A stretch of 64,000 nucleotides of DNA from Flexivirga oryzae (lineage in GTDB: Bacteria > Actinomycetota > Actinomycetes > Actinomycetales > Dermatophilaceae): positions 245,272-309,271 of the forward strand of contig NZ_JACHVQ010000005.1 of assembly GCF_014190805.1 (NCBI RefSeq), given 5' to 3'. The number at the start of each line of letters is the position of its first letter. Positions within the stretch are counted from its first letter, which is position 1. This document shows, piece after piece, positions 50,358 to 59,161 of this stretch. Below the pieces are notes generated by a model that worked only from the letters and a program-made list of their open reading frames with translations, searched no databases and was not told the origin of the DNA. The translations under genes and the position numbers were made by a program.

Positions 50358-51208
50358 GCGTCCATTGTCACCCCTGCACCGGCGCAGCCGCTGCAGGACG
50401 GGTGCCGCGTCCACAGATGGTGGCGCAGTCGTGGGTGCGGACGCTCCATGCTGAGGCTCACGCCCGGGGGCAGTGCCCGGTCCAGGTGATCGCCGGACGC
50501 GATCCACGCGGTGAGTGCGGCTGCCGCGCCGCGCAACTCGGGTGCGGCGTCGAGGTCTTGTTCGTGGTCGGGCACACCGGCCCGCACCGCCTGCCAGGTC
50601 GCCCAGTCGGGATCGCGTGCCCCACGGTGCAGGTCGAGACAGTGCAGGCAGGGGCCGGTGTGGGGTCGCACGAGCGGCCCGATGTGCAGCTGGCCGCCGG
50701 ATACGACGACCGGCAGCTGGCGGATCCCCCGGGCGTGCCAGGGTCGCCCGGCGAATGCGGTGATCGCGTCGACCGCAGGCAACACGACCAGATCGGGCGG
50801 GTGTATGGCGGCATCCGCGTGGAGCGCGGCGCGTGCCTCCGGCTCCGGGACGATGCGGTGCACGACGGGCTCGAGTGCCCGGCGGATCTCGCCGGGGAGC
50901 GGCCCTTCTCCGAGCACGACGACCCGAGCACGTTCCGCGACCGGGGACAGTTGGCGCGCGGCCTGGTGCAGCAGGGTGAGCAGCGCGTTCCAGCGCTGCG
51001 ACGGGGACGTCCAGGCGCGCAGGCCGGGTGGTGTCCGTGACGCGGCCCCGAGACCGAGGACGGCCGTGGTCTCGGCGACGGTGAGCCCGGAGAGCAACAG
51101 ACCGCCCGGATGCGGCCCGGTCACGAGCACCGAACCGGCACCGCGCCGGCGCAGGCCGATCCGGTCGGGCAGCCCTGGTTGCTCGAAAGCCTCCGGCAGC
51201 GCTCCCAT
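50354..51208 (-). CDS. Cyclodehydratase/TOMM-type ThiF-like protein of unknown role
   Basis: The 284-residue protein has an N-terminal region with GLLLSGLTVAE and a central E1/ThiF-like part. The segment GPCLHCLDLHRGARDPDWAT with its CxxC, and a C-terminal CSGC pair, resemble the ocin-ThiF/cyclodehydratase proteins that dock precursor peptides in thiazole/oxazole biosynthesis. No YcaO partner, precursor peptide or dehydrogenase lies nearby. It corresponds by position to Rv3196. The ATG at 51208 has GGAGGGAG 8-9 bases upstream. Its conserved coupling to an ABC1 kinase suggests a joint housekeeping role. Confidence 0.7.
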   Translation of the reverse strand: MGALPEAFEQPGLPDRIGLRRRGAGSVLVTGPHPGGLLLSGLTVAETTAVLGLGAASRTPPGLRAWTSPSQRWNALLTLLHQAARQLSPVAERARVVVLGEGPLPGEIRRALEPVVHRIVPEPEARAALHADAAIHPPDLVVLPAVDAITAFAGRPWHARGIRQLPVVVSGGQLHIGPLVRPHTGPCLHCLDLHRGARDPDWATWQAVRAGVPDHEQDLDAAPELRGAAAALTAWIASGDHLDRALPPGVSLSMERPHPRLRHHLWTRHPSCSGCAGAGVTMDA

Positions 51209-51306
51209 GGCCGTGTCTCCCTCCGTCCGACGAACTGGCGAGGCAGCCACCGTGCCACCGGAGGGGAGCACCGCGCAGAAGTTGTCCACAGGTGCGGCGC
51301 GCGCCG

Positions 51307-53976
51307 CTACTTGCCGGTCACCCGGAGGTAACCGTGGGCGCCGGCTTCGGCGTCGCTCATGATGTGGCTGACGATGGAGTAGGTGCCGGCGGCCGGCGGG
51401 GTGAACTCCACGAACCCGCCCTGGGCGGGCTCCAGGTCCAGGGCCTGCGAGCCGCCGTCGGTGTCGCCGAACGCGTCCTTCCCGTGCTTGAGCAGGTAGC
51501 CGCCCTCCTTGTACACGGTGTCGAACTGCGTGCCGACGACGTGGAAGCTGGATGCCTCGTTCGGCCCCGCGTCCAGCACCCAGATGCGGACCCGTTCACC
51601 GGCCTTCGCGGTCAGCGGGCGGTAGTCGTACTGGTTCGCCATACCGTTGAAGGTGATGAAACTCGGCGTCCGTGCCGCGACCGCGTCGGCGTTCACCTCC
51701 TTGACGGAGGAGCGGCCGTTGCCGTCGACATACGCCTCGGACTGCACCAGGACGTAGCTCTTGTCGACCGCCGGCAGGTTCGGCGGGTCGATGATCACCG
51801 CGCCCGCCATACCGGCCGCGATGTGCGCCGACATGGGCATCGTGGAGCAGTGGTAGAGCCAGATGCCGGCCCGGTGCGCGACGAAGGTGTAGGTCAGCGA
51901 CTGCCCGGGTTGGATGGTGCGCATCGGCTTGTCCGGCGACACGTCGCCGGCGTGGAAGTCGATGGAGTGACCCATCGTGCCGTCGTTGATCAGCTTGACG
52001 ACGAACGTGTCGCCGACGCGACCGTGCAGTGTCGGCCCCGGGACCTGGCCGTTGTAGGTCCACCGGGTCTGCCAGATGCCGGGTGCCACCTGCAGCTTCT
52101 TGTTGCGGACGACCAGCGTGACGTGATGGACCGTGGCGGCGGTGAGCGGCGGCAGGGACGCATCGGCGGCGCGGAACGACGCCGGCACACTGGTGTTCGG
52201 ATGTATGGCGGAGGTCGTTCCACCGGACGACATGTCCATCGAGCCATCGGCCATGGTCGCCGACGAAGCCTTGACCTTGACGTCGAACACCATGCCCATC
52301 GCGCGGTGACCGATGACGGTGCACCAGCCCTGCATGCTCTTGCTGATCACGCCGACGTCGACCCGCGCGGTCTGGCCCTTCGAGAGCAGCGGTGCCTTGG
52401 CGCCGTTCGGGAAGTAGATGTCGTGCGACGTGGTGCTGTCGGTGTTGGTGAGCACGACCACGAGCTTGTTGCCCTTGGGTACGGTGACCGACGACGGGTG
52501 GAAACGCATGTCGTTCGCGGTCACCCGCACGGTCGTGGTCTTGCCCGTGACCTGGACCGAACCCGCCGCTCCCGCAGCGGAATTCACCGATGTGACACCT
52601 GCGGGGTTCCAGGCGACGGCGACGCTGACGGCGAGCGCGAGCACCGCGACGCCGGCCACCAGCTGCCCCGGTGACCAGATGCCGGGGTCGACGCCGAGCT
52701 TCCGGCCGCGCAGGCTGTGGTCGTCGGCGAGCTGCCGGCGCATCCGGACCGCGGCGGTGATGCCGAGCAGCATGAGGGGAACGATCGCGACGAGGGCGAG
52801 CAGCACCAGCACCTGGGCGGTGTCGCGGATCGCCGGCGGGGTGGGCGTCACCCACAGCAGCAGCCCGAGGTTGACGACCGTGATCCGGGCGACCGCGAAG
52901 CGGTCGAAGTGGGTTTGCGCGGCGCGGATCACCTGCGCGCCACCGCCGATCACAACGGGCACGAGGTGCGACATGGCTCCGGTCAGCAGCTGTAGCGCGA
53001 AGCCGACGGCCGCGATGGTCGCGATGGCGTCATACCCCTCGTGGACGCCGGCCCACGAGCCGGCGGTCGCGACCTTGACCGGCACGAGGACCAGGGTCAC
53101 CGCACCCCACACCACGGCGGCGCTGACGAAGTATGCCGAGGCGTGTCGCGGCGGGCTGGTGCGCACCGGCCGGATGAGCGCTCGGCCCCACCAGCAGACC
53201 CCGGCCAGGTAGATCAGCAGACCGGCCACCGTGGCGGCGCGCAGACCCATCACGGCCGCGGAGTCGATGCCGATGAGTCCGACGATGACGATCGGAAGTG
53301 ATTGTCGGGCAAGGGTTTCGGCGCGATCGTCCATCCGGGTGCGCAGCATCGTGGGCCACAGCGTGAGCAGCGTCCCCAGCACGGTCAGCCCCAGCCAGCC
53401 GAGCAGCATGGTCATCGAGTGGGCCACCATCAGCCGGCCGTGCCAGTCGCCTCCGGGCCCCTTGGCCAGGGCGGTGCCGAATCCTGCACCGACCGGCACG
53501 CACACGGCGGCGGCGAGGTAGTAGAAGACGGTGGTGCGGAAGCGCCGCGCCACGCTCCTGCGCAGTCGCAGCGCGAGCGCGACGGCGTGCCAGAGGACGG
53601 CGCCGGACACCAGGGTGGCACCGGCGACGACCAGCGGCCAGTGCACCGTCGGGACACCGACCAGCACGCACAGCACGCCGATGATCACCAGCACGATCCG
53701 GGTGGACTGCAGGCGTCGCGGGTCGACGTCCTCGGAGGTCTTGAGCAGGGCCTGGGTGAAGTAGGTGCTCCAGACGATCGCCGCGTGCGTCATGGCGCCC
53801 AGCAGGATCATGTGCACCATCAACCAGTGCGAGTCGTCGACGAAAGGGTGCAGCAGCGCGACGACCACGGCGGCGACCAGCCAGCCGATGGCGGGTTGGT
53901 CACGCAGGGCCCACTTGCCGCGCGGACCGCCCGGTTGTGTCGTGCCGGTGGGCCGGGTCGACGGTGAGCCGATCAT
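51307..53976 (-). CDS. nirK: Membrane-fused copper nitrite reductase (NirK-like multicopper protein)
   Basis: The 889-residue protein has three parts: an N-terminal membrane region of about ten helices (to ~residue 455), an extra cupredoxin (~474-570) with a type-1 copper set His ~518, Cys ~552 and following His/Met, and a two-domain NirK-like module (~605-889). The NirK part keeps the catalytic Asp and two His in GHSIDFHAG, HC in LYHCSTM with later His and Met, and the third type-2 His in SSFHVVGTQFD. Nitrite reduction to nitric oxide outside the membrane is likely. It overlaps the NnrS-like gene by four bases. Confidence 0.86.
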   Translation of the reverse strand: MIGSPSTRPTGTTQPGGPRGKWALRDQPAIGWLVAAVVVALLHPFVDDSHWLMVHMILLGAMTHAAIVWSTYFTQALLKTSEDVDPRRLQSTRIVLVIIGVLCVLVGVPTVHWPLVVAGATLVSGAVLWHAVALALRLRRSVARRFRTTVFYYLAAAVCVPVGAGFGTALAKGPGGDWHGRLMVAHSMTMLLGWLGLTVLGTLLTLWPTMLRTRMDDRAETLARQSLPIVIVGLIGIDSAAVMGLRAATVAGLLIYLAGVCWWGRALIRPVRTSPPRHASAYFVSAAVVWGAVTLVLVPVKVATAGSWAGVHEGYDAIATIAAVGFALQLLTGAMSHLVPVVIGGGAQVIRAAQTHFDRFAVARITVVNLGLLLWVTPTPPAIRDTAQVLVLLALVAIVPLMLLGITAAVRMRRQLADDHSLRGRKLGVDPGIWSPGQLVAGVAVLALAVSVAVAWNPAGVTSVNSAAGAAGSVQVTGKTTTVRVTANDMRFHPSSVTVPKGNKLVVVLTNTDSTTSHDIYFPNGAKAPLLSKGQTARVDVGVISKSMQGWCTVIGHRAMGMVFDVKVKASSATMADGSMDMSSGGTTSAIHPNTSVPASFRAADASLPPLTAATVHHVTLVVRNKKLQVAPGIWQTRWTYNGQVPGPTLHGRVGDTFVVKLINDGTMGHSIDFHAGDVSPDKPMRTIQPGQSLTYTFVAHRAGIWLYHCSTMPMSAHIAAGMAGAVIIDPPNLPAVDKSYVLVQSEAYVDGNGRSSVKEVNADAVAARTPSFITFNGMANQYDYRPLTAKAGERVRIWVLDAGPNEASSFHVVGTQFDTVYKEGGYLLKHGKDAFGDTDGGSQALDLEPAQGGFVEFTPPAAGTYSIVSHIMSDAEAGAHGYLRVTGK

Positions 53977-55112
53977 CGAGCAGCCTTTCGCGCGGTGAGC
54001 ATGCTGGCCAGCACGGTCACGGGCAGTAGCAGCAGTGCGATCACGCCGAGTACGGCTCCTGTCGTCCAAAGATGTTCGTTTCCAAGGGCATTCCCGCCGA
54101 AGATGCGGATCACGAGGCTTGCCTGGAGTACGACGAGCGGGGCCCACTGGATCCGCCGGTAGGGCATCGGGCGGCGTATGACGGCGGGCAGGATCACCGG
54201 TGCGTGTGCGATGACCATCGACATACCGAAGCCGAGGAACACGCCGTGCACCGCGGTGTCGTACTGCGCCTGGCTGGTCGGGGTGCCGGCATACAGCCAG
54301 ACGACGGCTGCGACCGCCAGCCACACGTAGCCGCACAGCAGCGCGGCCGCGGACAGCCGCGGCAGTCCGGGCAGCCGGATGGTGCGGCGCGCCACGTCAT
54401 ACACGACCAGGGTGGCCGTCAGGACGAGCAGGACGGCACCGGCGGCGCGGTCGCCGAGGTCCGGCCAGGCGAGCGACGCGACCGCGGTGGCCAGCACCAG
54501 GACCGCGGCGGCGAGCAGCAGCCGCCCGGCCCGGGCCGGCAGGTGCAGGCGGGCCAGTTCGACACGCTCGGCGGCGATCGTCAGCACGACGAATGCGACC
54601 AGCCAGAGCAGGAGTTCGGCGATCGACAGGCGCAACCAGAGCACTGCCGCGCCGGTCGCGGCAACCGCGGACAGCGCCTCCACCGCCGTGGACTCGTCGT
54701 GCTGGCGCTGGTAGAGCAGCGTGTAGACCGCGAGCAGTGCCGCGCTGCCGTCGGCCAGCAGCACGGCGCCGACGTGGGCCGGCAGCCCGATGGTCAGGGC
54801 CACCCCTCCGGCGCCGAGCAGGCCGGGCGCGGCGTACCCCCACGGTGCGCGCAGCGCGACCGCGCGCTCCAGAGCGATCAGGGTGCCCAGGAAGCCGAGC
54901 GTCATCAGCACCCCGTGCCGCCCCGGAAGCGCCGCGCCGTGCACCGGTGCGGCGACCCCGGACAGCATGAGCGCGGCGTCCAGGCCGGCCAGCAGGCTGA
55001 GTGCCGCGGGGAGCATCAGCCAGGCACGCGAGGGTGCGCGCACCGCGCGCACCGCGCGCACCGCGCGCGTTCGCGGGGTGGTTTTCAGCGACGGGTCATG
55101 CGCAGGTGCCAC
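53973..55112 (-). CDS. NnrS-like polytopic membrane protein
   Basis: The 379-residue protein is almost entirely hydrophobic with about 10-12 segments and conserved His in FGMSMVIAHAPVILP and VHGVFLGF, a pattern resembling NnrS-like heme/copper proteins of nitric-oxide metabolism. I choose GTG 55112, with GAGGG nine bases upstream; this overlaps the preceding gene by 28 bases. The start of the protein contains a triple Val-Arg-Ala repeat from a 9-base microsatellite. Context: between DUF2249 and NirK genes in one operon. Confidence 0.72.
   Translation of the reverse strand: MAPAHDPSLKTTPRTRAVRAVRAVRAPSRAWLMLPAALSLLAGLDAALMLSGVAAPVHGAALPGRHGVLMTLGFLGTLIALERAVALRAPWGYAAPGLLGAGGVALTIGLPAHVGAVLLADGSAALLAVYTLLYQRQHDESTAVEALSAVAATGAAVLWLRLSIAELLLWLVAFVVLTIAAERVELARLHLPARAGRLLLAAAVLVLATAVASLAWPDLGDRAAGAVLLVLTATLVVYDVARRTIRLPGLPRLSAAALLCGYVWLAVAAVVWLYAGTPTSQAQYDTAVHGVFLGFGMSMVIAHAPVILPAVIRRPMPYRRIQWAPLVVLQASLVIRIFGGNALGNEHLWTTGAVLGVIALLLLPVTVLASMLTARKAAR
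55041..55067. repeat. 9-bp microsatellite in the NnrS-like gene
   Basis: Three perfect copies of CACCGCGCG plus a partial unit to the left. On the coding strand this gives a repeated Val-Arg-Ala. Gain or loss of units keeps the frame. Confidence 0.8.
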
Positions 55113-55375
55113 GCTTCGGGGCCCTCGACGAGATATTCGATCTCGATGCTGTCGCCCTCGAGCTGCGCGATCTGGGCGAGCAGTGGCTTCGGGTCGTGCG
55201 AGGCGATCAGGACGAGGCCGGTGCCCGGCTGGCGGGTGGCCAGCGCGCCGAAGACGGCGCCGTGCCGCAGCTCGTGCGGGATCACCCGGGTGTCGAGCTC
55301 GGGCAGGTGGGCCGCGTGGGACTCGCCGCAACCGCAGCTGTGGGTGGTCTCGGTGATCGGCAGTTCGGTGGTCAT
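55085..55375 (-). CDS. DUF2249 domain protein
   Basis: The 96-residue protein has a Cys/His-rich start (HSCGCGESHAAH), the DUF2249 core (LDTRVIPHELRH, LVLIASHDPKPLL) and ends AWHLRMTRR. DUF2249 proteins often accompany nitrite, nitric oxide or hemerythrin-like genes. It is the first gene of the NirK operon and lies directly downstream of the AT-rich inverted repeat. The ATG at 55375 is preceded by GAGGAA. Confidence 0.85.
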   Translation of the reverse strand: MTTELPITETTHSCGCGESHAAHLPELDTRVIPHELRHGAVFGALATRQPGTGLVLIASHDPKPLLAQIAQLEGDSIEIEYLVEGPEAWHLRMTRR

Positions 55376-55396
55376 CAGGTTCCTCGGTGTCTGGGG

Positions 55397-55421
55397 AAGG
55401 TAATTAATACAAGATTACCTT
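55397..55421. promoter_or_regulatory. 25-bp AT-rich inverted repeat, likely operator of the NirK operon
   Basis: Perfect 8-base arms AAGGTAAT and ATTACCTT flank a 9-base AT-rich centre. In this GC-rich window it is conspicuous and overlaps a probable minus-strand -10 (TATTAAT) upstream of the DUF2249 gene. Size and context fit a nitric-oxide-responsive repressor such as NsrR, but the regulator is not known. Confidence 0.72.
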
Positions 55422-55499
55422 GTGAAAAATACTCCGTCACCCCCGGCGCGGCCAATCCGGGTGGTCGCGATTGTCACCAGGATCACTTAGGTTCGAGGT

Positions 55500-56063
55500 A
55501 TGACGTCGCCCACGCCCGAGGTGGAAGTGCGGCGCTCGACCCGCCGCCGACGCACGGTGTCGGCCTATCGCGACGGGGAGCGCATCGTGGTGCTGGTGCC
55601 TGCCCGGTTGTCCAAGAAGGACGAGAAGCGCCTGGTCGCCGACATGGTGCGCAAGGTGCAGGCCGCGGCCACCCGCGGTCGGTCCACCGATGCGCAGCTG
55701 ATGGAGCGGGCGATGCAGCTGTCCGGGCGTTACCTGGGCGGGCTGGCGCATCCGACGTCGGTGCGCTGGGTCGGCAACCAGCGCGCCCGATGGGGGTCGT
55801 GCACCCCGGTCAACGGCACGATCCGGCTGTCCGACCGGTTGCAGGGGATGCCCGACTACGTCAGTGACTACGTGCTGCTGCACGAGCTGGCGCACCTGCT
55901 GCAGCCCGACCACGGCAAGAGCTTCTGGGCGCTGCTCGAGGCCTATCCGCACTTGGAGCGGGCCCGCGGCTACCTCGACGGTGTCGCGTTCGGCGCGGGC
56001 CTGCCGGCCGAGGGCGCCGACCCGGTGCCGGACGTGTCCGGCACCGCCGCGCTCGACGACTGA
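55500..56063 (+). CDS. YgjP-like (DUF45/M48) metallopeptidase
   Basis: The 187-residue protein contains HELAH with the following PDHGKSFW, the zinc site of the DUF45 group, and the RARWGSC motif in front of it. These are predicted zinc metallopeptidases of the cytoplasm with unknown substrates. ATG 55500 lies 6 bases after TAGGTT, indicating a leaderless message. It is divergent from the NirK operon and convergent with the next small gene. Confidence 0.88.
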   Translation: MTSPTPEVEVRRSTRRRRTVSAYRDGERIVVLVPARLSKKDEKRLVADMVRKVQAAATRGRSTDAQLMERAMQLSGRYLGGLAHPTSVRWVGNQRARWGSCTPVNGTIRLSDRLQGMPDYVSDYVLLHELAHLLQPDHGKSFWALLEAYPHLERARGYLDGVAFGAGLPAEGADPVPDVSGTAALDD

Positions 56064-56064
56064 G

Positions 56065-56295
56065 TCAGGAGACCCGCCGGGTGCGGGACGCGGCGCGGGC
56101 CAGGGTGTAGGCGCCGGCGATCAGGAAGACCAGTGCGGTCAGCATGAATCCGAACCAGCAGATGTCGCCGAGCACCAGGTCGACCCCGTGCGTGGCGTCC
56201 TTCCACGCCGGAACACCACTGCCCATGAACAGCACGAACGCCACTGCCAGCAGCGCACCGAGGGTCCTGCCCGGGTGCTCACGTAGTTGAGTCAT
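56065..56295 (-). CDS. Small two-helix membrane protein, unknown function
   Basis: The 76-residue product has two hydrophobic segments (LGALLAVAFVLFMGSGVPAW and a second near the C-terminus) separated by a short DICWFG-containing loop. A GGAGG site lies 5 bases before ATG 56295. The longer open frame upstream overlaps the divergent histidine kinase leader and is unlikely. No homologue is recognised. Confidence 0.7.
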   Translation of the reverse strand: MTQLREHPGRTLGALLAVAFVLFMGSGVPAWKDATHGVDLVLGDICWFGFMLTALVFLIAGAYTLARAASRTRRVS

Positions 56296-56467
56296 CTCGT
56301 CCTCCGATGTTCGTGGCCGTCCTTCGTGGACGGCCCCGGCATCGAGGGTCCCCGCCGCGGGTCCGGTCGGCACAGGGTCTGCTGTCCCGCCGACCCGGGA
56401 CGGTTTCCCGGTCGAAGGTGCAGACGCGAGCCCCGCCCCGGGACGAAGATTGGTTCCTGGAGGAACC

Positions 56468-58486
56468 ATGACAACAGCCATCACCCCGACCGCGCCGACG
56501 GTGCTGCGCGGGCCCGGCATCGGCGCGCGCTGGCTGAGCATCGCGTGCGGTGTGCCGGTCGTCGTCGCGTCCCTGGGCGGCGGCTGGCTGGCGCACGGGC
56601 CTGGCCACCGGAGCCTGGTCGGCATGATGCACGACAACGTCCTGAACAACCTGGTCAACGGGCTGGTGTTCGGTGTCATCGCGACGGTGCTGATGTGGCT
56701 GCGCCCGGCCAATCGGGTCGGCTGGCTGCTGATGTATGTCGGAGCCGTGAACGCGGTCGCCATCCTCGGCGAGGGTTGGGTGCTCGCGTCGTACCACGTG
56801 CCGTTGCCCGGCCGGACGGTCATGGCCTGGCTGGGCTCGTGGGTGTGGGCGACGGCCCTGTTCCTGGGTGCGACGGTCCTTCCGGCGATCTACCCGAGCG
56901 GGCACGCCGGCACCCGGTTCGGTCGCTGGATCGTCCGGGTCGGCTGGACCGCGAGCGTGCTCTTCGGGCTCGCGCTGTCCGGCCTGGACGACGTGTACGA
57001 CGGGGTCGCCCCCGGTCACCACCTGGGCCGGAACCCGATGACCGGCGGGCAGGCGCAACCCTGGTTCCTGGGCGTCGCCGTGCTGGCGGCCGGTTGTTCG
57101 GTCCTGCTGAGCGCGGTCACCATCGGCTGGACCATCCGCCGGCTCGCCAGGGCGGCGTCCCCCGAGCGCGAACAGCTGGCCTGGCTGCTGGTTTCCGTGC
57201 TGCCGATCATCGTCGCGATCCTGGTCGGGCCGCCGGTCGTCCTCTTCGTCGTCACCCTGCTGACGACGGTGACGCTGCTGGTCGGGATCGTGCGGTACGA
57301 GTTGTTCGACGTGAAGCTGATCCTGCGCAGCGGGCTGCTGTACGGCGCGCTCATCGGTCTCGCCGCCGGTGCCTATTTCGCGGCGGTCGCTGCCGCCGGC
57401 ATCGTGTCGTCCTCCACCGCGGTGCCGACGTTCTTCGCGGCCGCCGTGGTGGCGCTGCTCGCGCGCCCGGCATACATCGGCCTCTCCCGCTGGATCGGCC
57501 GGTTCGTGTATGGCGACCGCACCGACCCGGCACGCGCCCTCGGCCGGCTCGGCCCGGGCATGGAGGGCGCGCTCGGACCCGACCTGGACGCGGTGGTCGC
57601 CGCGGTGGCCCACTCGCTGCGCTCGCCCTACGTCGAGGTGGTGGGTGCGGACGGTCAGGTGCTGGCGACCGCCGGTCGACCGCAGCAGCATGCGGCGCAG
57701 GAGATCGCCCTGAGCCGGGACACCGACCGGGTCGGCACGCTGCGGGTCTGCTGGCGGACACCCACCGACCCGCCGTCGCGCGCGGAACGTGCCCTGGTCG
57801 AGGTGCTCGCGGTGTCGGTCGCCGTGGCGGTCCACGCCACCCGGCTCGCCCGGGACGTGGAGGAGTCACGGGCGCGGGTGATCGAGGTGCGGGCGGCCGA
57901 GCGCAGCAGGTTGAGGGCGGACCTGCACGACGGCGTCGGCCCGTCCCTGTCGGGGGCCGCGCTCGGCATCGAGGCCGCGTTGCGCACCGACCGGCTCGAA
58001 GACACCCGCGAGATCCTGGCAGTGGTGCACGGTGAGATCAAGCAGCTCGTCCGTGAGATTCGTTGCCTGATAGACGATCTCGGCCCTGCCGGGCTGGAGC
58101 ACGGTCGTCTGCCGGAGGCATTGGCGGCACATGCGTCGGCCGTCAACGCGCTGGGCGTGGTGCACGTGACCGTCGCCGTGGACGCGCTGCCGCCCGTCAC
58201 CCTCCCGGTCGAGGTGGCGGCGCACCGGATCGCCACGGAGGCGATCACCAACGTGGTGCGGCACTCCGGCGCCACCACGGCGCACGTGTCGTTGCGTTGC
58301 GACGAGCGGTCGCTGGTGCTGGAGGTGTCCGACGACGGCGTCGGGCTGGACGGGTCGACGCCGGGTGTCGGCAGGGGATCGATGCGTGAGCGGGCCGAGT
58401 CGGTCGGCGGCACCCTCACCCTGGGCGACCGGTCGCCGCACGGCACCTGCGTGCGGGCGGAGCTGCCGCTGCAGGAGCCGCGGTGA
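56468..58486 (+). CDS. Two-component sensor histidine kinase (NarL/DesK type)
   Basis: The 672-residue kinase has an N-terminal set of about eight membrane helices, a GAF-like region, a HisKA_3 dimerisation domain with the phospho-His in LHDGVGPSL and a HATPase domain (EAITNVVRHSG, SDDGVGL). The membrane domain has no recognised ligand motif. The start codon lies at the end of a perfect 8-bp inverted repeat that also contains the ribosome site (56451-56468). The response regulator overlaps its stop by four bases. Confidence 0.9.
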   Translation: MTTAITPTAPTVLRGPGIGARWLSIACGVPVVVASLGGGWLAHGPGHRSLVGMMHDNVLNNLVNGLVFGVIATVLMWLRPANRVGWLLMYVGAVNAVAILGEGWVLASYHVPLPGRTVMAWLGSWVWATALFLGATVLPAIYPSGHAGTRFGRWIVRVGWTASVLFGLALSGLDDVYDGVAPGHHLGRNPMTGGQAQPWFLGVAVLAAGCSVLLSAVTIGWTIRRLARAASPEREQLAWLLVSVLPIIVAILVGPPVVLFVVTLLTTVTLLVGIVRYELFDVKLILRSGLLYGALIGLAAGAYFAAVAAAGIVSSSTAVPTFFAAAVVALLARPAYIGLSRWIGRFVYGDRTDPARALGRLGPGMEGALGPDLDAVVAAVAHSLRSPYVEVVGADGQVLATAGRPQQHAAQEIALSRDTDRVGTLRVCWRTPTDPPSRAERALVEVLAVSVAVAVHATRLARDVEESRARVIEVRAAERSRLRADLHDGVGPSLSGAALGIEAALRTDRLEDTREILAVVHGEIKQLVREIRCLIDDLGPAGLEHGRLPEALAAHASAVNALGVVHVTVAVDALPPVTLPVEVAAHRIATEAITNVVRHSGATTAHVSLRCDERSLVLEVSDDGVGLDGSTPGVGRGSMRERAESVGGTLTLGDRSPHGTCVRAELPLQEPR

Positions 58487-59145
58487 GCGCCGACGCGCCC
58501 GTCCGGGTGGTCCTGGCGGACGACCACCCGATGTACCGCTACGGAGTGGCGGCGGTGCTGGCCTCCGAGCCGCGGGTCGAGCTGGTCGGCGAGGCGCAGA
58601 GCGGGCGGGAGTTGCTCGCTCTGGTCGAACGGACCGGGCCGGACGTCGTCGTCACCGACCTGCGGATGCCGGACCTGGACGGCATCGCCGTCACCCGCGA
58701 ACTGGGTATGACGAACCCGGACCTGCCGGTGCTGGTGCTGACGATGCACGACGACGACGAAAGCGTCTTCGGCGCGATGCGTGCCGGCGCCAGGGGGTAT
58801 CTGCTCAAGGGCGCCGACGCGGACGAACTGATCGCCACGATCCGGACCGTTGCTGCGGGTGGCACGGCCTTCGGCCCGTCGGTCGCGCGCCGCATCGTGG
58901 GCTTCTACCTGGAGTCCACGAGCCGCTTCGCGCAAGGGGCCTTCCCCGAGCTGACCACGCGCGAACGCGAGGTTCTGGACCTGCTCGCGGCAGGTCGCCG
59001 CAACTCGGCGATCGCGGCCACGCTCGGGCTCAGCGACAAGACCGTCCGCAACCACCTGTCGGCCATTCTCACCAAACTGCAGGTGTCGGATCGCTCGGCC
59101 GCGATCGTGCGGGCGCGAGAGGCGGGTCTGGGACGCGAGCGGTGA
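58483..59145 (+). CDS. LuxR-type response regulator
   Basis: The 220-residue protein has an N-terminal receiver with acidic pocket DD, phosphorylation Asp in VVVTDLRMPD, Thr in VLTMHD and Lys in LLKGAD. A C-terminal LuxR helix-turn-helix follows (LTTREREVLDLLAAGRRNS, LSDKTVRNHL). It is the cognate partner of the upstream kinase. GTG start overlaps the kinase stop (GTGA). Confidence 0.93.
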   Translation: MSADAPVRVVLADDHPMYRYGVAAVLASEPRVELVGEAQSGRELLALVERTGPDVVVTDLRMPDLDGIAVTRELGMTNPDLPVLVLTMHDDDESVFGAMRAGARGYLLKGADADELIATIRTVAAGGTAFGPSVARRIVGFYLESTSRFAQGAFPELTTREREVLDLLAAGRRNSAIAATLGLSDKTVRNHLSAILTKLQVSDRSAAIVRAREAGLGRER

Positions 59146-59161
59146 CCGATGCGCCGGCCGG

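Noticed and set aside
56279..57835. 518-codon minus-strand frame opposite the histidine kinase
   Set aside because: Sequence is low-complexity Arg/Asp/Gln/His and no motif is present; the kinase on the other strand is unambiguous.
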